From NCBI GenBank assembly GCA_002081555.1, contig MZNV01002455.1:1-34749 (forward strand): a stretch of DNA of 34,749 bases. Reading direction: 5' to 3'. The notes under the pieces were generated by a model. That model saw nothing but the letters and a program-made list of their open reading frames with translations, did not search any database and was not told the origin of the DNA. Origin of the DNA: Protostelium mycophagum (lineage: Eukaryota; Evosea; Variosea; Protosteliida; Protosteliaceae). Below, piece by piece: positions 10,240-21,722 of this stretch (its first letter is position 1; each line of letters opens with the position of its first letter). The position numbers and the translations under genes were made by a program.

Positions 10240-13110
10240 TTATTTTTTTACGAGGGCTATGAGGTGCTCTCTGACACAACTTCTGAGGCTAGGAAGGTGA
10301 TATCCCCCTTCTAAAACACTGACGAGCCTGCCGCCACACAGTTGATCAGCCAAAGTTCTTAGTTTGTCAGTCATCACGAAGAAATCTTTCTCTTCTAGTT
10401 CCATGCCCTCTGTATTTTTTTAGTGCACTAAAAAGATATGAAAGGATATGATTCATAAGGAGCTTCCAGTCACTCACCAGTGGGATCTTTCTTGTGCGCA
10501 TCAAAGCCGGCAGAAAGGATGAGCAACTGAGGTTTATATTCTATGAGAGGTGGCATTATCTTTGTGTCAAAAGCCTCAGTGAAAGAAGCAGAGCTACTCT
10601 TCAACGGCATACCCACATTAATCACATTACTCGCCCTCCTCATCTGCGACTATCAACAAGGTTCATGAACCACAGTTGTCTTTACAGTATATAATATTGG
10701 ATGATATATATCGTATGTGTACTCACATTATTTGAGCCAGTATGTGGGTATATATCCTCCACATGTATCGAAACAAAAAGAAATCCGGGTCGATTTGCCA
10801 AAATCTCTTCTGTTCCATTCCCATGGTGGACATCGAAATCTATGCAATATTTCATTTTTTCTTAATCATTAAAAGATAGCAAGTGATATAGCTAATTGGA
10901 ATATATATTACTGTTAAATAAATATTACTGTAGAGAAAAAGTACTCTAATTACCTATGATAGCTATCCTCTGGTATCCCCAGATTTCACTTGCATAAATC
11001 GCACCGAGAGCGACATTATTAACTATGCAGTATCCTTGTGAATTTGCATCCATCGCCCTTCCATTCGCTCCTACGGAGAGTATGTCATGTATTATTATGT
11101 GATATCATAATGAGATACACACCACAATGATGTCCAGGGGGCCTAATTGCACAGAATGCATTACGAATTTCTCCACAATGAACCTGGATTTTAGATCAAT
11201 ATTTACATTATTAGATAGAAATATTATTATACAAGTGATGAAGATATAATTACCATATCTATGGCTCGCTTCACAGCTCCATTGGCTACTTCGACAGCTT
11301 CCCAAGTTGATTTTGACAAAAAGGTGTCTGAATCATCCTCTATCTCACCATCCTCCCTAAAACATGTCACAAATGTCATTTTGACACCTATATCCCACCC
11401 ATCAAATTTGACGTGAACAGGTCTATCCGTTCTGGGAATCATCGACTTAATCTACAACACTTGAGTCGAAAATGTGAGTCATAGAAAGGATTGAACACGA
11501 GATGTTACCTTGTCCATATATGCCTCTGTGTGGGCTGTCATTTGTATGTGAGTACTGATGGGTGGAAAGTCTGATATAAACTTTATATTCGGAAATTGAT
11601 CGCTCAAGGAAAAAAGAGCTTTGAAGATCTGCTGTACTCTCTCTGGTTTTTCATAATGCCATTTCGGTACAAAATGTTTAAGGCACTGCTGAGACCAAAA
11701 TACTCCCGTTGTTCCTTCAGAAACCTATATTATATATATATTTGTATTATATATTATATTATTATATATTATATTATTATATAAATTGGTTCTTGCTGAT
11801 TCCATACCATGTCCGGAGGGAGGATCGTCTCATTAGGATAGCCCCTAAATATATTTAGGAGTTTGGATATTCATCTGCAGCACTCACCTGATGTTCCCCC
11901 TTTTCGTGGATTCACTTACAGACAACAATATTTCATCATCCTCTGAGCTACTCATCCACTCTGCATAAATAACCTTCTTCTTTTCTCTTGTCGTTCTGCT
12001 CTCCCTTTGTCTCTTTACCTGATTCATGTGATGAGATATCCTTATTCTTATATGCCTCACCCTTGGTGATTTTTCTGGTGATAAAGCAGTATTTATATCT
12101 TCTTGCTTGATATGTATCATACCCTCCTCAATCTGTAGGTCTTGTACTGCGTACCAACATTGTTGACTTCCCAGATCTACCAATGCTTTCTGAAGTCCCT
12201 CCTCTTCTTGCATCTGCAATACAACTCCTTTCACCTGCTGTCCATCTGTGTGCGGCAGCCTCACATGAGTTCCGATCTCAACATTGCGTTTTCTTTTTGG
12301 TGGACGGCGTCTTTGTGTTGGTGTTTTGGCGGGTTTTTCTTGCTTTTCTATTCTTGCAGGATGCATCCGTCTGATGGGCCTTGATTTCACTCTTCGAAAT
12401 ATTAGATTGATCTTCCACATATAGATACATAACATCTTCATCACATAACATATGCAACAATCTTGATATTTATGGCGCAGTTTTTTTTCAAGAATTAAAT
12501 ATTTAAATATAATTTTTAAATGAAATAGTTGATCATCTATTTAGATATAGGAATATTTTAAGGTATATAATCGATTAACAGGATACTCACGGTATATTAT
12601 CGCCATTTGCCTCTGTTAAATTGTTCTTCAGCTCTACGCCTGTGGCGAGATTTTTAGGTAAATCACCAAAGAGAGGTTGCCGCGGTCTGGAAGCGATGGT
12701 TGGTATGAATCTCTTGTTCAATTGGAAGCTAAAACATGTTTGAAGCAAAGAGATGCCATCGTTGATACCTAAGACGGCTTGTTCCCCTGGATTTAAGGTT
12801 CTATCTTTGTAATCAATGATCACTTTCATAGGATTCATGCCTAGAAAATTAAATTAGAAAATAAATTGGCGGAATCTGATCTTAGAAGCTCACCAACGGC
12901 TTTGACAACAAACTTTCCATTCTCACACGGCTCAAAACGTGCATGTTCCCTTGAAATGTTTGATCTCTTCCTCTGCTCTCCCGGATCATTCTCAAGCAGC
13001 AAGATCTTCCCTCTTCCCACAACAGTCGGCGAGTTCAAGCTGGATATGTTGTCAAGACATTTAGTTCGAGAATCGATGTTTGCACTCACGAGAGAACAAT
13101 CTCCTGGCAT
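10240..13110 (-). CDS. Histone deacetylase fused to FHA and Tudor-like domains
   Basis: This is a predicted zinc-dependent lysine deacetylase of the class I/II fold. Exons 13110-12894 and 12840-12591 encode an aprataxin/PNKP-type FHA domain: VVGRGK, ISREHARFE, VVKAVGMNP, LNPGEQAV. A 199-nt intron joins in phase to 12391-11888, which carries a basic, nuclear-localisation-like stretch (RRRPPKRKRN) and a Tudor/chromo-barrel-like fold (VEIGTHVRLPH to WYAVQDLQI). An acidic-serine linker then leads to the HDAC domain (about 11735-10240): YEKPERVQQI, DTFLSKSTWEA, RPPGHHCG (11121-11145), FDVHHGNGTEE (10811-10845), LSAGFDAHKKDP (about 10480-10520) and LEGGYHLPSL (about 10300). The zinc ligands Asp/His/Asp, the tandem His pairs and the catalytic Tyr are all present, so an active enzyme is expected. 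The start at 13110 (MPGDCSLV) fits aprataxin-type FHA starts better than the ATG at 13185. AATAAA lies at 10233-10228. Confidence 0.85.
11727..11786. repeat. AT-only low-complexity tract in HDAC intron
   Basis: Irregular repeats of tatat/attata fill most of an HDAC intron directly before the first exon of the catalytic domain. It is simple low-complexity DNA. Confidence 0.7.
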
Positions 13111-13338
13111 TTTGCGCTGATTGGCCTGAGAAAGAATTCCAAATCGAAAGGCATAACACTTTCTCTCTGGACAACTCTTACACACTCCTAATGTGATTTC
13201 GAACTGGCGCCAAACTAACGCTTTTGCTGCACGAAACTGGCTGAGAAGTTTCGACGAAAAGGAGCGGTGTCAGCGGAAAGCCCCTTGACACAAAGCATCG
13301 TTTCATCACCTCGCCGCTCATCAGAAGCATCTACCGAC
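13111..13338. promoter_or_regulatory. Divergent promoter between the HDAC and GT41 genes
   Basis: This 228-bp interval between two divergent start codons must hold both promoters. It has no recognisable TATA box. Named sites cannot be assigned by eye. Confidence 0.45.
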
Positions 13339-16300
13339 ATGCTGCCGCATAGACGGGATCACATAGATGTTTACAGACGAAAAAATCAGAGCCCAGGAGT
13401 ATGTTCGATATGTCAATGTTGCTTCAATCTGCTCGAAAAATGCTGCTTCTTCGGGTTTGACATGATTGGAATGGCACTGATGTGGATTACCTTTAACAAG
13501 GCGAGAATGATTGGAGTCATGATTATATTATATGGGATCATGTCCACTTGTGCCTTATTGGTCTTTGGGATTTGGGAGAACAGAGCTGTTAGACCTGAAT
13601 TATGGGTTAGATACACTCCAGAACCACTACAGCCTATGAGGTGAATTTCTTCTGCCAGATGGAGGTCATCCTCACATTAAACAGTCTTGGCATCGTAGAT
13701 AAATTATTGTATGAAGAGAGTTTGACGATTGAGAAGAGAGAAGAGATGCAAGCGAGATCAACAGCAACAAATGCGAGAACTAAGTCACAGAAAATAGAAA
13801 TGGATGAGATCTTACAAATATATTATCGAAATAAGGACAGTAACTCCACACGAGCGGGCGAAGTGAGCAGATGAACGTATATTTAATATTTACTTTCACC
13901 TTCCGCCATCTCGATCTCAGCTTAGAACAAGCATTGTCGAAAACAAAATATAGATGTTGCTGATTGTTTCCTTGCGCTAACACCAGATATTATATTGTTG
14001 TATTATATATTTAATTATGATGATGGAGTAAATATATCTAGATACTGGATGAAGGAATGAAGAAATGTCCTGATAATGATATCATAATCAGTCACAAGGC
14101 GGGATACTTTGAGGATCATCATCAACATCCGAAAGCGGCAGAACTTTATAGAAAGGCATTTAAACTAAATCCTTCACATCCCACTCACGGAGTGAAACTC
14201 GCCTACTCACTGGCCACAAATTTAGGATTGGGTATGGAGGCCAAGTGAGTATGATGATAGAGGTGATGATGAATAAAGAGTATAGGGAGGCATTGAAAGA
14301 GTTATACATAGCGAGACCGATAGTGAATACACTCATATCGATGGTGGATGTTAGCTGGAAGCACAATCTATGGGAAGATTATTATTGGCTCACTGGCTCA
14401 ATAATGGAAGGTCATTCTTTTCTATTTTTATTTCTCTGCAACTACTCGATTATAAATAAATAGAATACATATAAACGAATTGTAGATTGTCGGTTTTACT
14501 TGCAGAAGGGGAGTAGGCCTCCTCTTAATCCATATTTAGCATTACATCTTCCTTTCACACTGCAAGAACTATATGAGATATCTAAAGGTTCATCTATGAG
14601 CCATGATGGAACAAATCTGGTGAATATGCTCACTCATACTCTATCTAATATACTCTATCTAATATACTCTATCTAATACAATCACTCATACTCTATCTAA
14701 TATACTCTATCTGATATACACTCACTTATACTCTATCTGATATAAAACAGTTATATCTACCACAAAGAATGTCCGTGGGAAAGCACCCAGTATGGGATGG
14801 GAAACGCAGGATAAGAGTCGGTTATGTATCGTGAGTTTTCGTCGACAATACACCTTTTGTATCACCTCTACAACTCGGATAATAAATGCAGGCCTGATGT
14901 GAAGCACCATGCAGTTGGGATACAAATCAGATCGATGTTTGGATACCACGATAGAGATAAATTCGAGGTAAATTTCTTGGAGATTTCTATTGAAATGAGA
15001 ATAATAGATGTAGATATTTGTGTACAGCACGGCAAAGGAAGCGAGACCTTCAGATTTTATTTATAAAATGGTGAGTGAAACAGCAGAGCATGTAGTTGAT
15101 TTACACGATCACTACTCTTGGGATAAAGGGGCAAATAGGTATCTAGGAATCAAATAAATAATATACTTATCGATTAGAATAAATGAAGACCAAATCGATA
15201 TATTGATAGACATGGGTCTCTTCACAGCATATGCTAGAATGGATATATTTTCCGCAAAGCCAGCTCCAATACAAGCCGCCTGGCTCGGTAAATATTCCGA
15301 CATATTGAATTTGACATATTTGATAGGATTGGCGGTAACTACAGGGGCCTCTCATTATGATTATATCATCGCAGACAGAGTCACAATCCCTCCAGAATAT
15401 GAGGAATTTTATTCAGGTGATTTATAAACATGGATGAGTGAATAGTGATAAGAAACAGAGAAGGCCGTATGGATGCCGCATAGTTACCATATCTTTGATC
15501 ACAAGCAATTCTATGGTCTTCCTGGCCCAAGAGTTGAGCCTTCGCAGAAACTATTTGTGAACAAGATACCGTCGAATAAGGGGAAGAGGTTCTTCTTCTG
15601 CAATCATGCAAATAACTATCGATATGACCCGATTGTATTCTATGAATGGTATGACCTAATATCATCAAAACATCCTGAATACCCTAGGATCATGATCTTG
15701 AAGTACACCAACGACACTACTCTAATATTAAAGCACCACACAGACGAAGTGACAGAGATTTATGCCAGAGAAGCAGAGAAGCTCGGCATACCGAGGCATA
15801 GCGGCAATCCAGGTAAAGACCCTCTTTGAAAAGGGATTAAGTGATTGCAGATGAGTGGCCTCGTATAATATACCAGAGAGGGAGTGGTATGGACCATGTT
15901 CACCTCAAGACCGTATGCGATCTACACCTCGACGTTAGTTCTCCATGAATTCTCCATGATGTACAATAACAAGTGTAGATTCCGAAATACAACGGACATT
16001 CAACATCCGGGGATATGCTGTGGGCTGGTGTTCCAATTTTAGCTTTTCCCTTGGAAGTGATGGCAGCAAGAGCTGCTGCTTCTTTTGTTACGAGTTCAGG
16101 ACTCCCACAATTGTGAGTCACAATATCTTTATAGAGAGACATTGACATTTCAAGGGTTGTGAAGAATTGGGATGAATATAGATCAGAAGCTATTCGTCTC
16201 AGTCAATCACCAGAAGAGCTACAAGCTATGAGAAGCCATTTGGAGGTTAATCGGATGATAAACCCGGTATTTGACACCTACTTGTTTGTCAAGCACTTGG

Positions 16301-16419
16301 AAAAGTCGTATGAGATGATGATGGAAAGACATCACGCTGGAAAACGGCCGGAGAGGCTAGAGGTTCCAGATTTAACACCGACACATGGCTGGGCCGCAAA
16401 GAACGCAAAGAAGACTTGA
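13339..16419 (+). CDS. Membrane-anchored GT41 (OGT-like) glycosyltransferase
   Basis: GT41 enzymes transfer GlcNAc or fucose to Ser/Thr of intracellular proteins. Here the start at 13339 is followed by two close hydrophobic segments (FGFDMIGMALMWI and MIGVMIILYGIMSTCALLVF, about 13455-13575). A short region with about two TPR-like repeats follows (AELYRKAFKLNPSHP, about 14115-14250). The catalytic region then shows RRIRVGYVSPD, DKFE, EDQIDILIDM, KPAPIQAAWLG, ASHYDYIIADR, AVWMPHSYHIFDH, YNGHSTSGDMLWAGVP and a C-terminal KHLEKSYEMM segment. Each junction I checked is in phase, giving roughly 740 residues. The His of the VSSDFGNH motif is kept (VKHH). The catalytic Lys position in the NxxYKxDP motif is Arg (codon 15620-15622), and the downstream PKEEH lysine is absent. 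It may be inactive or altered. The stop is at 16419. Confidence 0.8.
14637..14745. repeat. Minisatellite (actctatctaatat) in a GT41 intron
   Basis: About seven imperfect copies of an actctatctaatat/actctatctgatat unit lie inside the 131-nt intron 14620-14750. The intron still has a good donor and acceptor outside the array. Confidence 0.85.
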
Positions 16420-16630
16420 TAAACATGTTGAAGATGATTATGATATATGATATCATAGGCGAAATAAGCTGTGTTGCCCGAATTGGATTGAGAGGATAAT
16501 TTTATCTGAGTTTGCCAACAGAATTTCGCAAACGTTCATGGGTGTGACGTGTTCCAGAAATCTGCACACAGTCACAATCGTAAAAGCAAACGCCAACAAC
16601 ACAGAATTCGACACGATAGACTACTTCAAC

Positions 16631-18353
16631 ATGTCTGACAGCGCACCTACTCTGACACTCGATAATGGTGCACCAGTCGGTGATAATCAAAACACCTACA
16701 CTGCAGGTAATCACATACTTGATGTTTTTAAAGAGGACTTAAGTCTTCAGGACCTTTTGGACCTGCTTTAGTTGATACAGTCCTTTTTGAGAAAAGTGCT
16801 GCTTTCAACAGAGAACGCATTCCTGAGCGTGTTGTCCATGCCAAGGGTGCTGGAGCTTTTGGCACCTTCACTTGCACAAAAGACATCACCAAATACACGA
16901 AATGTGCCATGCTGTCTCAAGTTGGAAAGAAGACACCCATGCTGGCTCGCTTCTCAACAGTCGGTGGAGAGAAAGGAAGTGCGGATACAGCAAGAGACCC
17001 CAGAGGCTTCAGCCTCAAGTTTTACACCGAAGAAGGAAACTGGGATCTTGTCGGCAACAACACACCAGGTGGGAACCCTTATGATGTCACTCCATTACTC
17101 ATGTACCTCAGTCTTCTTTGTCCGTGATCCTCTCAAGTTCTCTGACTTTATTCACACTCAGAAGAAGGACCCCAGGAATAACCTACCTTCTTCTGTTGGA
17201 ATGTGGGACTTTTGGTCACTTTGCCCAGAAAGCTTACATCAAGTCACCATCCTCTTCAGCGACAGAGGAACACCATATGGGTACAGACACATGCACGGTT
17301 ATGGAAGCCATACCTTCTCTATGATCAACGACAAGGACGAGAGGTTCTACTGCAAGTTCCATTTCTTGACACAACAGGGAGTTAAGAACTTTATGAGTGA
17401 CGAAGCCACGAAGGTGGCAGGTGAGGATCCAGACTTTGCCACAAGAGACTTGTGGGAGGCTATTGAGAGGAAGGAATATCCAAAGTGGAAGGCATACATA
17501 CAAGTCGCTCCACAGGCTGAGGCTGAGAAGATATGGGGTGCTTTTGATCTCACCAAGGTCAGATGATATGAATGAGGGGAAGTTAAAGATAGTAGGTGTG
17601 GAGCCAGAAGGATTATCCCTTGATCGAGTTTGGAGAAATAGAATTGAATAAGAATCCCACAAACTACTTTGCTCAGATAGAGCAGTCGGCATTCTCCCCT
17701 GCACACGTGGTACCGGGAATCTCATTCAGCCCAGACAAAATGCTGCAGGGAAGGTTGGTTTCGTATGCAGATGCACACAGATATAGAGTCGGAAGCAACT
17801 ACCAATTGTTACCTGTCAATAGACCTCAGGTCATCTTCTATATTGAAATAGTTGGTTGTAATACGTGGTAGTGCCCATTCCATAATTACAACACGGACGG
17901 ATTGATGCAGACTGAGGTGAAGCCTGGCTGGCCCAACTATGAGCCCAATTCTTTTGGTGGTATGTGCACATTATTCTACCAGATTGAGATACCTCAGGTC
18001 CCGCTGATAACAAGAAGTATCATGACGTACCTCTTCAGATATCAGGAACTGCATTCAGACACGATCCTAAGCTTGGAAGTGACGAAGACTTCTACAAGCA
18101 GCCAGGAGATTTATTCAGATTATTGAAGAAAGAGGAGAAGGAGAGGTTATGTGAGAACATCGCCGGAGCTATGCAAAATGTACCAGATAGAATTGTACAG
18201 AAGCAATTGGGTCACTTTAGAAAAGCCGATCCAGACTATGGAGAGGGCGTAAGCATCCATCTACAATAGTATAATAATAGTTGATAAATATAGGTGGAAG
18301 CACACTTGAACAAGATAAGAAAGAGCAAGGAGGAGGCTCCAAGGAACAAATAG
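16631..18353 (+). CDS. Catalase (heme monofunctional)
   Basis: It converts hydrogen peroxide to water and oxygen. [15 protein letters not shown] at 16631 opens the typical N-terminal arm. The distal His lies in [13 protein letters not shown] (about 16835), then [51 protein letters not shown] and the proximal heme-Tyr motif [12 protein letters not shown] (about 17750). Introns at about 16706-16749, 17070-17113, 17558-17594, 17831-17874, 17960-17997 and 18250-18294 remove all apparent frame breaks. The length is about 500 residues, the small-subunit type. The C-terminus ends PRNK, not a PTS1 tripeptide, so peroxisomal targeting is not evident. A tandem neighbour follows 98 bp later. Confidence 0.93.
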
Positions 18354-18451
18354 AATATATGGATAAAGATATAAAGTTGAATTTAATATATTCGTATATC
18401 TTTGTGCGTTGTATTGCTTCGGTCGGTGGGAAAGTTGGGCAGTTTCAAACG

Positions 18452-19054
18452 ATGGCGGTGGCTTCGCGGATGGTGGTGAATACTGATACCTTGAACAAAG
18501 GTACTCTGTGGATCTTTCATTGTTCTGATTCAATCAGCTATTGGAGGTTTAGAAGGGGATATCTTAGATTGGCGGAGCTCCATCGAGCCAGAGATCAAAT
18601 CTTTCCTGTATGAATTTGAGACAAGGCGAGGTGGAGAAGATAAAAACGCCTTGAAGAAGTGAGGGAGGAAGTTCGTGGATTTACGCTGATTTTGGAAGAT
18701 GCAGCGAGAGCCTTTCCCAAATGAAAGTCAACCTCTCTCAAAGTTTGAGTTTGATTGATTCCCATTTCGACGTGATCAAAGAGACAGTGATGAAATCAAA
18801 GGTGTCAGCCACACTTCAAATCTCCACAGAAAAGACCTACGAGGTGAGTATGAGCTTATAAGAAGAAAGGATTCATTAGGCCTTATTCATACAAGGAAGA
18901 ACGGATCAAAAACAAAGTAGCCAGAGAAAACTCTGAAATAGAGGAGAAGCAACGTGTCACAATGAGAGAGATTGAGAGCAGGGCGGTGATAGAGGCAGAT
19001 TTTGCACAGAAGATAGCTGATTTAGAGCTTAAATATTCCTCCACTGCTGTATAA
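18452..19054 (+). CDS. BLOC1S5 (Muted)-like coiled-coil protein
   Basis: This is probably a subunit of BLOC-1, which builds lysosome-related and recycling endosomal carriers. Exons 18452-18500, 18538-18658, 18705-18843 and 18896-19054 join in phase to 155 residues. The stretch IEPEIKSFLYEFETRRG matches the signature of BLOC1S5 (PxIxxEIxYFVKEFEEKRG-like), and is followed by a Ser/Leu-rich helix (ESLSQMKVNLSQSLSLID) and a charged C-terminal coiled coil (EEKQRVTMREIESRAVIEAD). Length and helix order fit the family. Identification is by pattern, so moderate. AATAAA lies about 20 nt after the stop. Confidence 0.6.
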
Positions 19055-19281
19055 AAATTGTGTTTTTATTCACAAAATAAATATCTCTCTTCTTTTATAC
19101 AAATTCAAATACGAAATACTCATGCATTCGTCTATGTGAAACTAAGCTTCTGGACATGTATATGATCCACAGCTGACCGACCATCTTTGACATTTCACAA
19201 TCAATGTGCGGGCACTGATATTTTATTATAATTTATTTGTGAAACCTTCTAATTATTTTTACTTCACACGTCCTCAAAGAA

Positions 19282-20370
19282 ATGGTGTTTACAACGAGAA
19301 AAGGTTTCCTCATCTCAGGAATTCGGGAAGAGATGATGTCTGAAAGACTGAATAGAGGACTAAATCGTTTCATTTTCTGGTCTATTTTCACATTGATTTA
19401 CGTCTTCAAATATACGGCGTCCCTGTTCAGGATGATCAGACAGAACATGGAAGGGCCTACAGACAATAGATGGTGGAGAACAAAGACAGCAGGATTCTCC
19501 CATATGCCACGGCACTTGGCATTCAATATCTCACCTGAGGATGTTAATGCCACAAAGAAGATCGCAAGACTGTCAGCCGTTGGATGCTTTCTGAACATCC
19601 CTTATATAACGATCTATGATGAAAAAGGTGACCTGATCCAAATGAAAGACAATTGATGATGCTATTTGGAACATGATTTCGTTCAAAAATCTAAGGTTGC
19701 GCAGGAGAATTACAAAATGAGCATAGAGCAATTTTACAAAGTCACATAGCTTCAGAATATTCTTTCTTAACCCACGACGTGAATGATGCTCCATATCAAT
19801 TTACACTATGCAATAATAGCACACTGCAAAAACAACCAGGAAATACAAAGTCAGTGAAACAATTGAAAAATATTTGAAATATTAATTGGCATTTTAGAAT
19901 TATTCTGGCCTCCTCTAAAAACGGGAAAAATGATATTGTTAACGCTTGTAAAATACTCTGCTCTAGAGTAAAACTCTCCGGAAATTTTTATGAAATTTCA
20001 GCAGAAACACTACAGACAGAATTATGCAGTGAGTGTATACTTAGATACTTTATGTTTTCGAGAATAGACAGCATAGTGTACAATATAGATAGACAATAAA
20101 TGATGATACTTCAGCTTCTACCTGGCCTGACGTAGATTTATTGCTTGTCAGCGGGAATCAAGAACAACTTCGCGCATTTTTCCCTTGGCAAATTCGCCTG
20201 ACAGAAATATCGTAAGTTGGAAATATATCATATACCATGGAAATATATATCATTTTTATATCATTTCTCATGGAATCAGCTTCATTGGTCCCATCAGAGA
20301 TTTTACTCCAAACGATTTCGTTCGAGAATTGCAAAAATTCATGAAAAAGGAGCAGAGATTTGGTAAATAA
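19282..20370 (+). CDS. NUS1/NgBR, subunit of dehydrodolichyl diphosphate synthase
   Basis: It is the non-catalytic partner of the ER cis-prenyltransferase that makes dolichol for glycosylation. An N-terminal membrane segment (FIFWSIFTLIYVFKYT, about 19366-19415) precedes MPRHLAFNISPED and IARLSAVGCFLNIPYITIYD, which match the UPP-synthase-like fold of NUS1. Introns at about 19629-19687, 19859-19906, 20020-20120 and 20210-20279 join in phase. The last exons give WPDVDLLLVSGNQEQLRAF, FPWQIRLTEIS and a C-terminus EQRFGK, carrying the R-x-G motif of the cis-prenyltransferase complex. The stop TAA (20368-20370) lies inside an AATAAA. Confidence 0.85.
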
Positions 20371-20510
20371 AGATCCTCCACTTATATATTCATTCTAGAT
20401 TCAATCTACAATATTTGAACGAGGAATATTTATGATTGGAAAGTGGCTTGATTTGTATTTTCGCATGGCTTACGTAACAAATACCAACCGGAGAACAATG
20501 AGAAGGGAAG

Positions 20511-21722
20511 ATGACCGGGTTTACAGAGGAGAATTTCCAAACGTTTCGTCTTCTCACGCAGATCTCCTCTGCTTTGACTCTTGCTGGGACCGCTTTTATG
20601 GTTATCTCCTACATCGCTTTCCGGGAGTTTCGACAATTTCACATGAGATTGATTTTATGTCTATCCATTGCAGATCTAGCAACAGCCTTAACGGTGAGAC
20701 TCCTATGAATATGCTATGTGACACCAAACAGTTTTTGTTGGCAGTGCAACCGGGAGTTAAAGAAAGCAGCATGAAATGTCTTTCCTCAGCGGTGAGTGAT
20801 AACGATGTCCAGCAGAAATCGATTGTTGCCTGACTCTAGAAGGTCGCAACAGAATATTGTATTTTATGTTCGATGTTGTGGACGGCCTGCATAGCTCATA
20901 CCCTAGATAGCGTGATCAGAAAGAAAAATCACCTGATAGAATATAACGAGAAATGGTACCATCTTCTGTGCTGGGGTTCGCCTGCGGGCTGTGTCTTGTT
21001 TTTAATTTCAACACAAGGGTACTTGAAACTTTTGGGTGATGCAGAGTTGTGGTAAGTTCTAAATGCAAATTATAAAAAAATAAATATATTAGGTGTTGGG
21101 TCCTGGGTGCCTGGTGGGTGAAGGCCATTTTCTTCTACATACCTCTCGTCGTGGTACTACTTTACGTGATTATCACATATTTTGTCGTTTCCTACGTCCT
21201 GAAGCACGAGGAAAGAGAAGCCGCCAAAGCACTCGATGGAATTCAGGAAGACAGAAGCCACAGTATTTTGTACACTTTTAGATGGTCAGTTGTATCACAG
21301 GTTTATAATCTGATAATCTTAGGTATATCCTATCACTTGCGGTGTGTTGGTTTCCAGCAATAATTAATAGAATACAAAATGCTGTATCAGACGAGCGATA
21401 CGTTTGGTTATTTAGCATGCACGCTTTCCTTGTCCCAATGCAGGGTAATTTAGTTTAAATATATATTAATATATATTATATTTAATAATGTTGGCTGAAT
21501 GAACTAGGATTTTTCAATGCCATTATATTTGGGTTTAATGACGAAATAAGAGCCAAGTATCGAAAGATGTTTGGGTGCACTCAAGCTGACCCATCCTTCA
21601 GTCGCATCATTAGTAATCGTGACTCCCTTGTTAGAATCCGAGAAGCAATCAATTATCATTCCACTTCAGAAGACAGCAGCAGCAATCGGTCTTCCATCAT
21701 CTCTCAAATATCCACCGAGTGA
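20511..21722 (+). CDS. cAMP-receptor-like seven-transmembrane GPCR
   Basis: This is a putative G-protein-coupled receptor of the Dictyostelium cAR/CRL class; the ligand is unknown. The start at 20511 gives a short N-terminus and TM1 (ISSALTLAGTAFMVISYI). TM2 (LCLSIADLATAL), TM3 (CLSSA to CILCSMLWTACIAHTL), TM4 (CWGSPAGCVLFLIS), a second extracellular loop with a CWVLGAWW motif, TM5 (FFYIPLVVVLLYVIITY), TM6 (WYILSLAVCWFPAIINRI) and TM7 (LFSMHAFLVPMQGFFNAI) follow. Five introns are in phase, including a 38-nt one inside TM6 near 21285. The tail is Ser-rich (STSEDSSSNRSSI), suitable for phosphorylation. An upstream ATG at 20432 is in another frame. Confidence 0.82.

Noticed and set aside
13111-13185. 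Upstream in-frame ATG at 13185 as HDAC start
   Set aside because: The added 25 residues have no FHA-family counterpart, while MPGD at 13110 matches the usual distance to the GRG motif; the longer form is not excluded.
14637-14745. Possible CRISPR-like array
   Set aside because: Units are contiguous with no unique spacers, inside a eukaryotic intron; it is a minisatellite.
17234-17725. 163-codon open frame on the - strand
   Set aside because: It is antisense to the catalase exons, which have conserved active-site motifs on the + strand; a shadow.
16631-18353. Catalase as a frameshifted pseudogene
   Set aside because: Every frame change coincides with a short GT-AG intron whose removal restores the catalase sequence.
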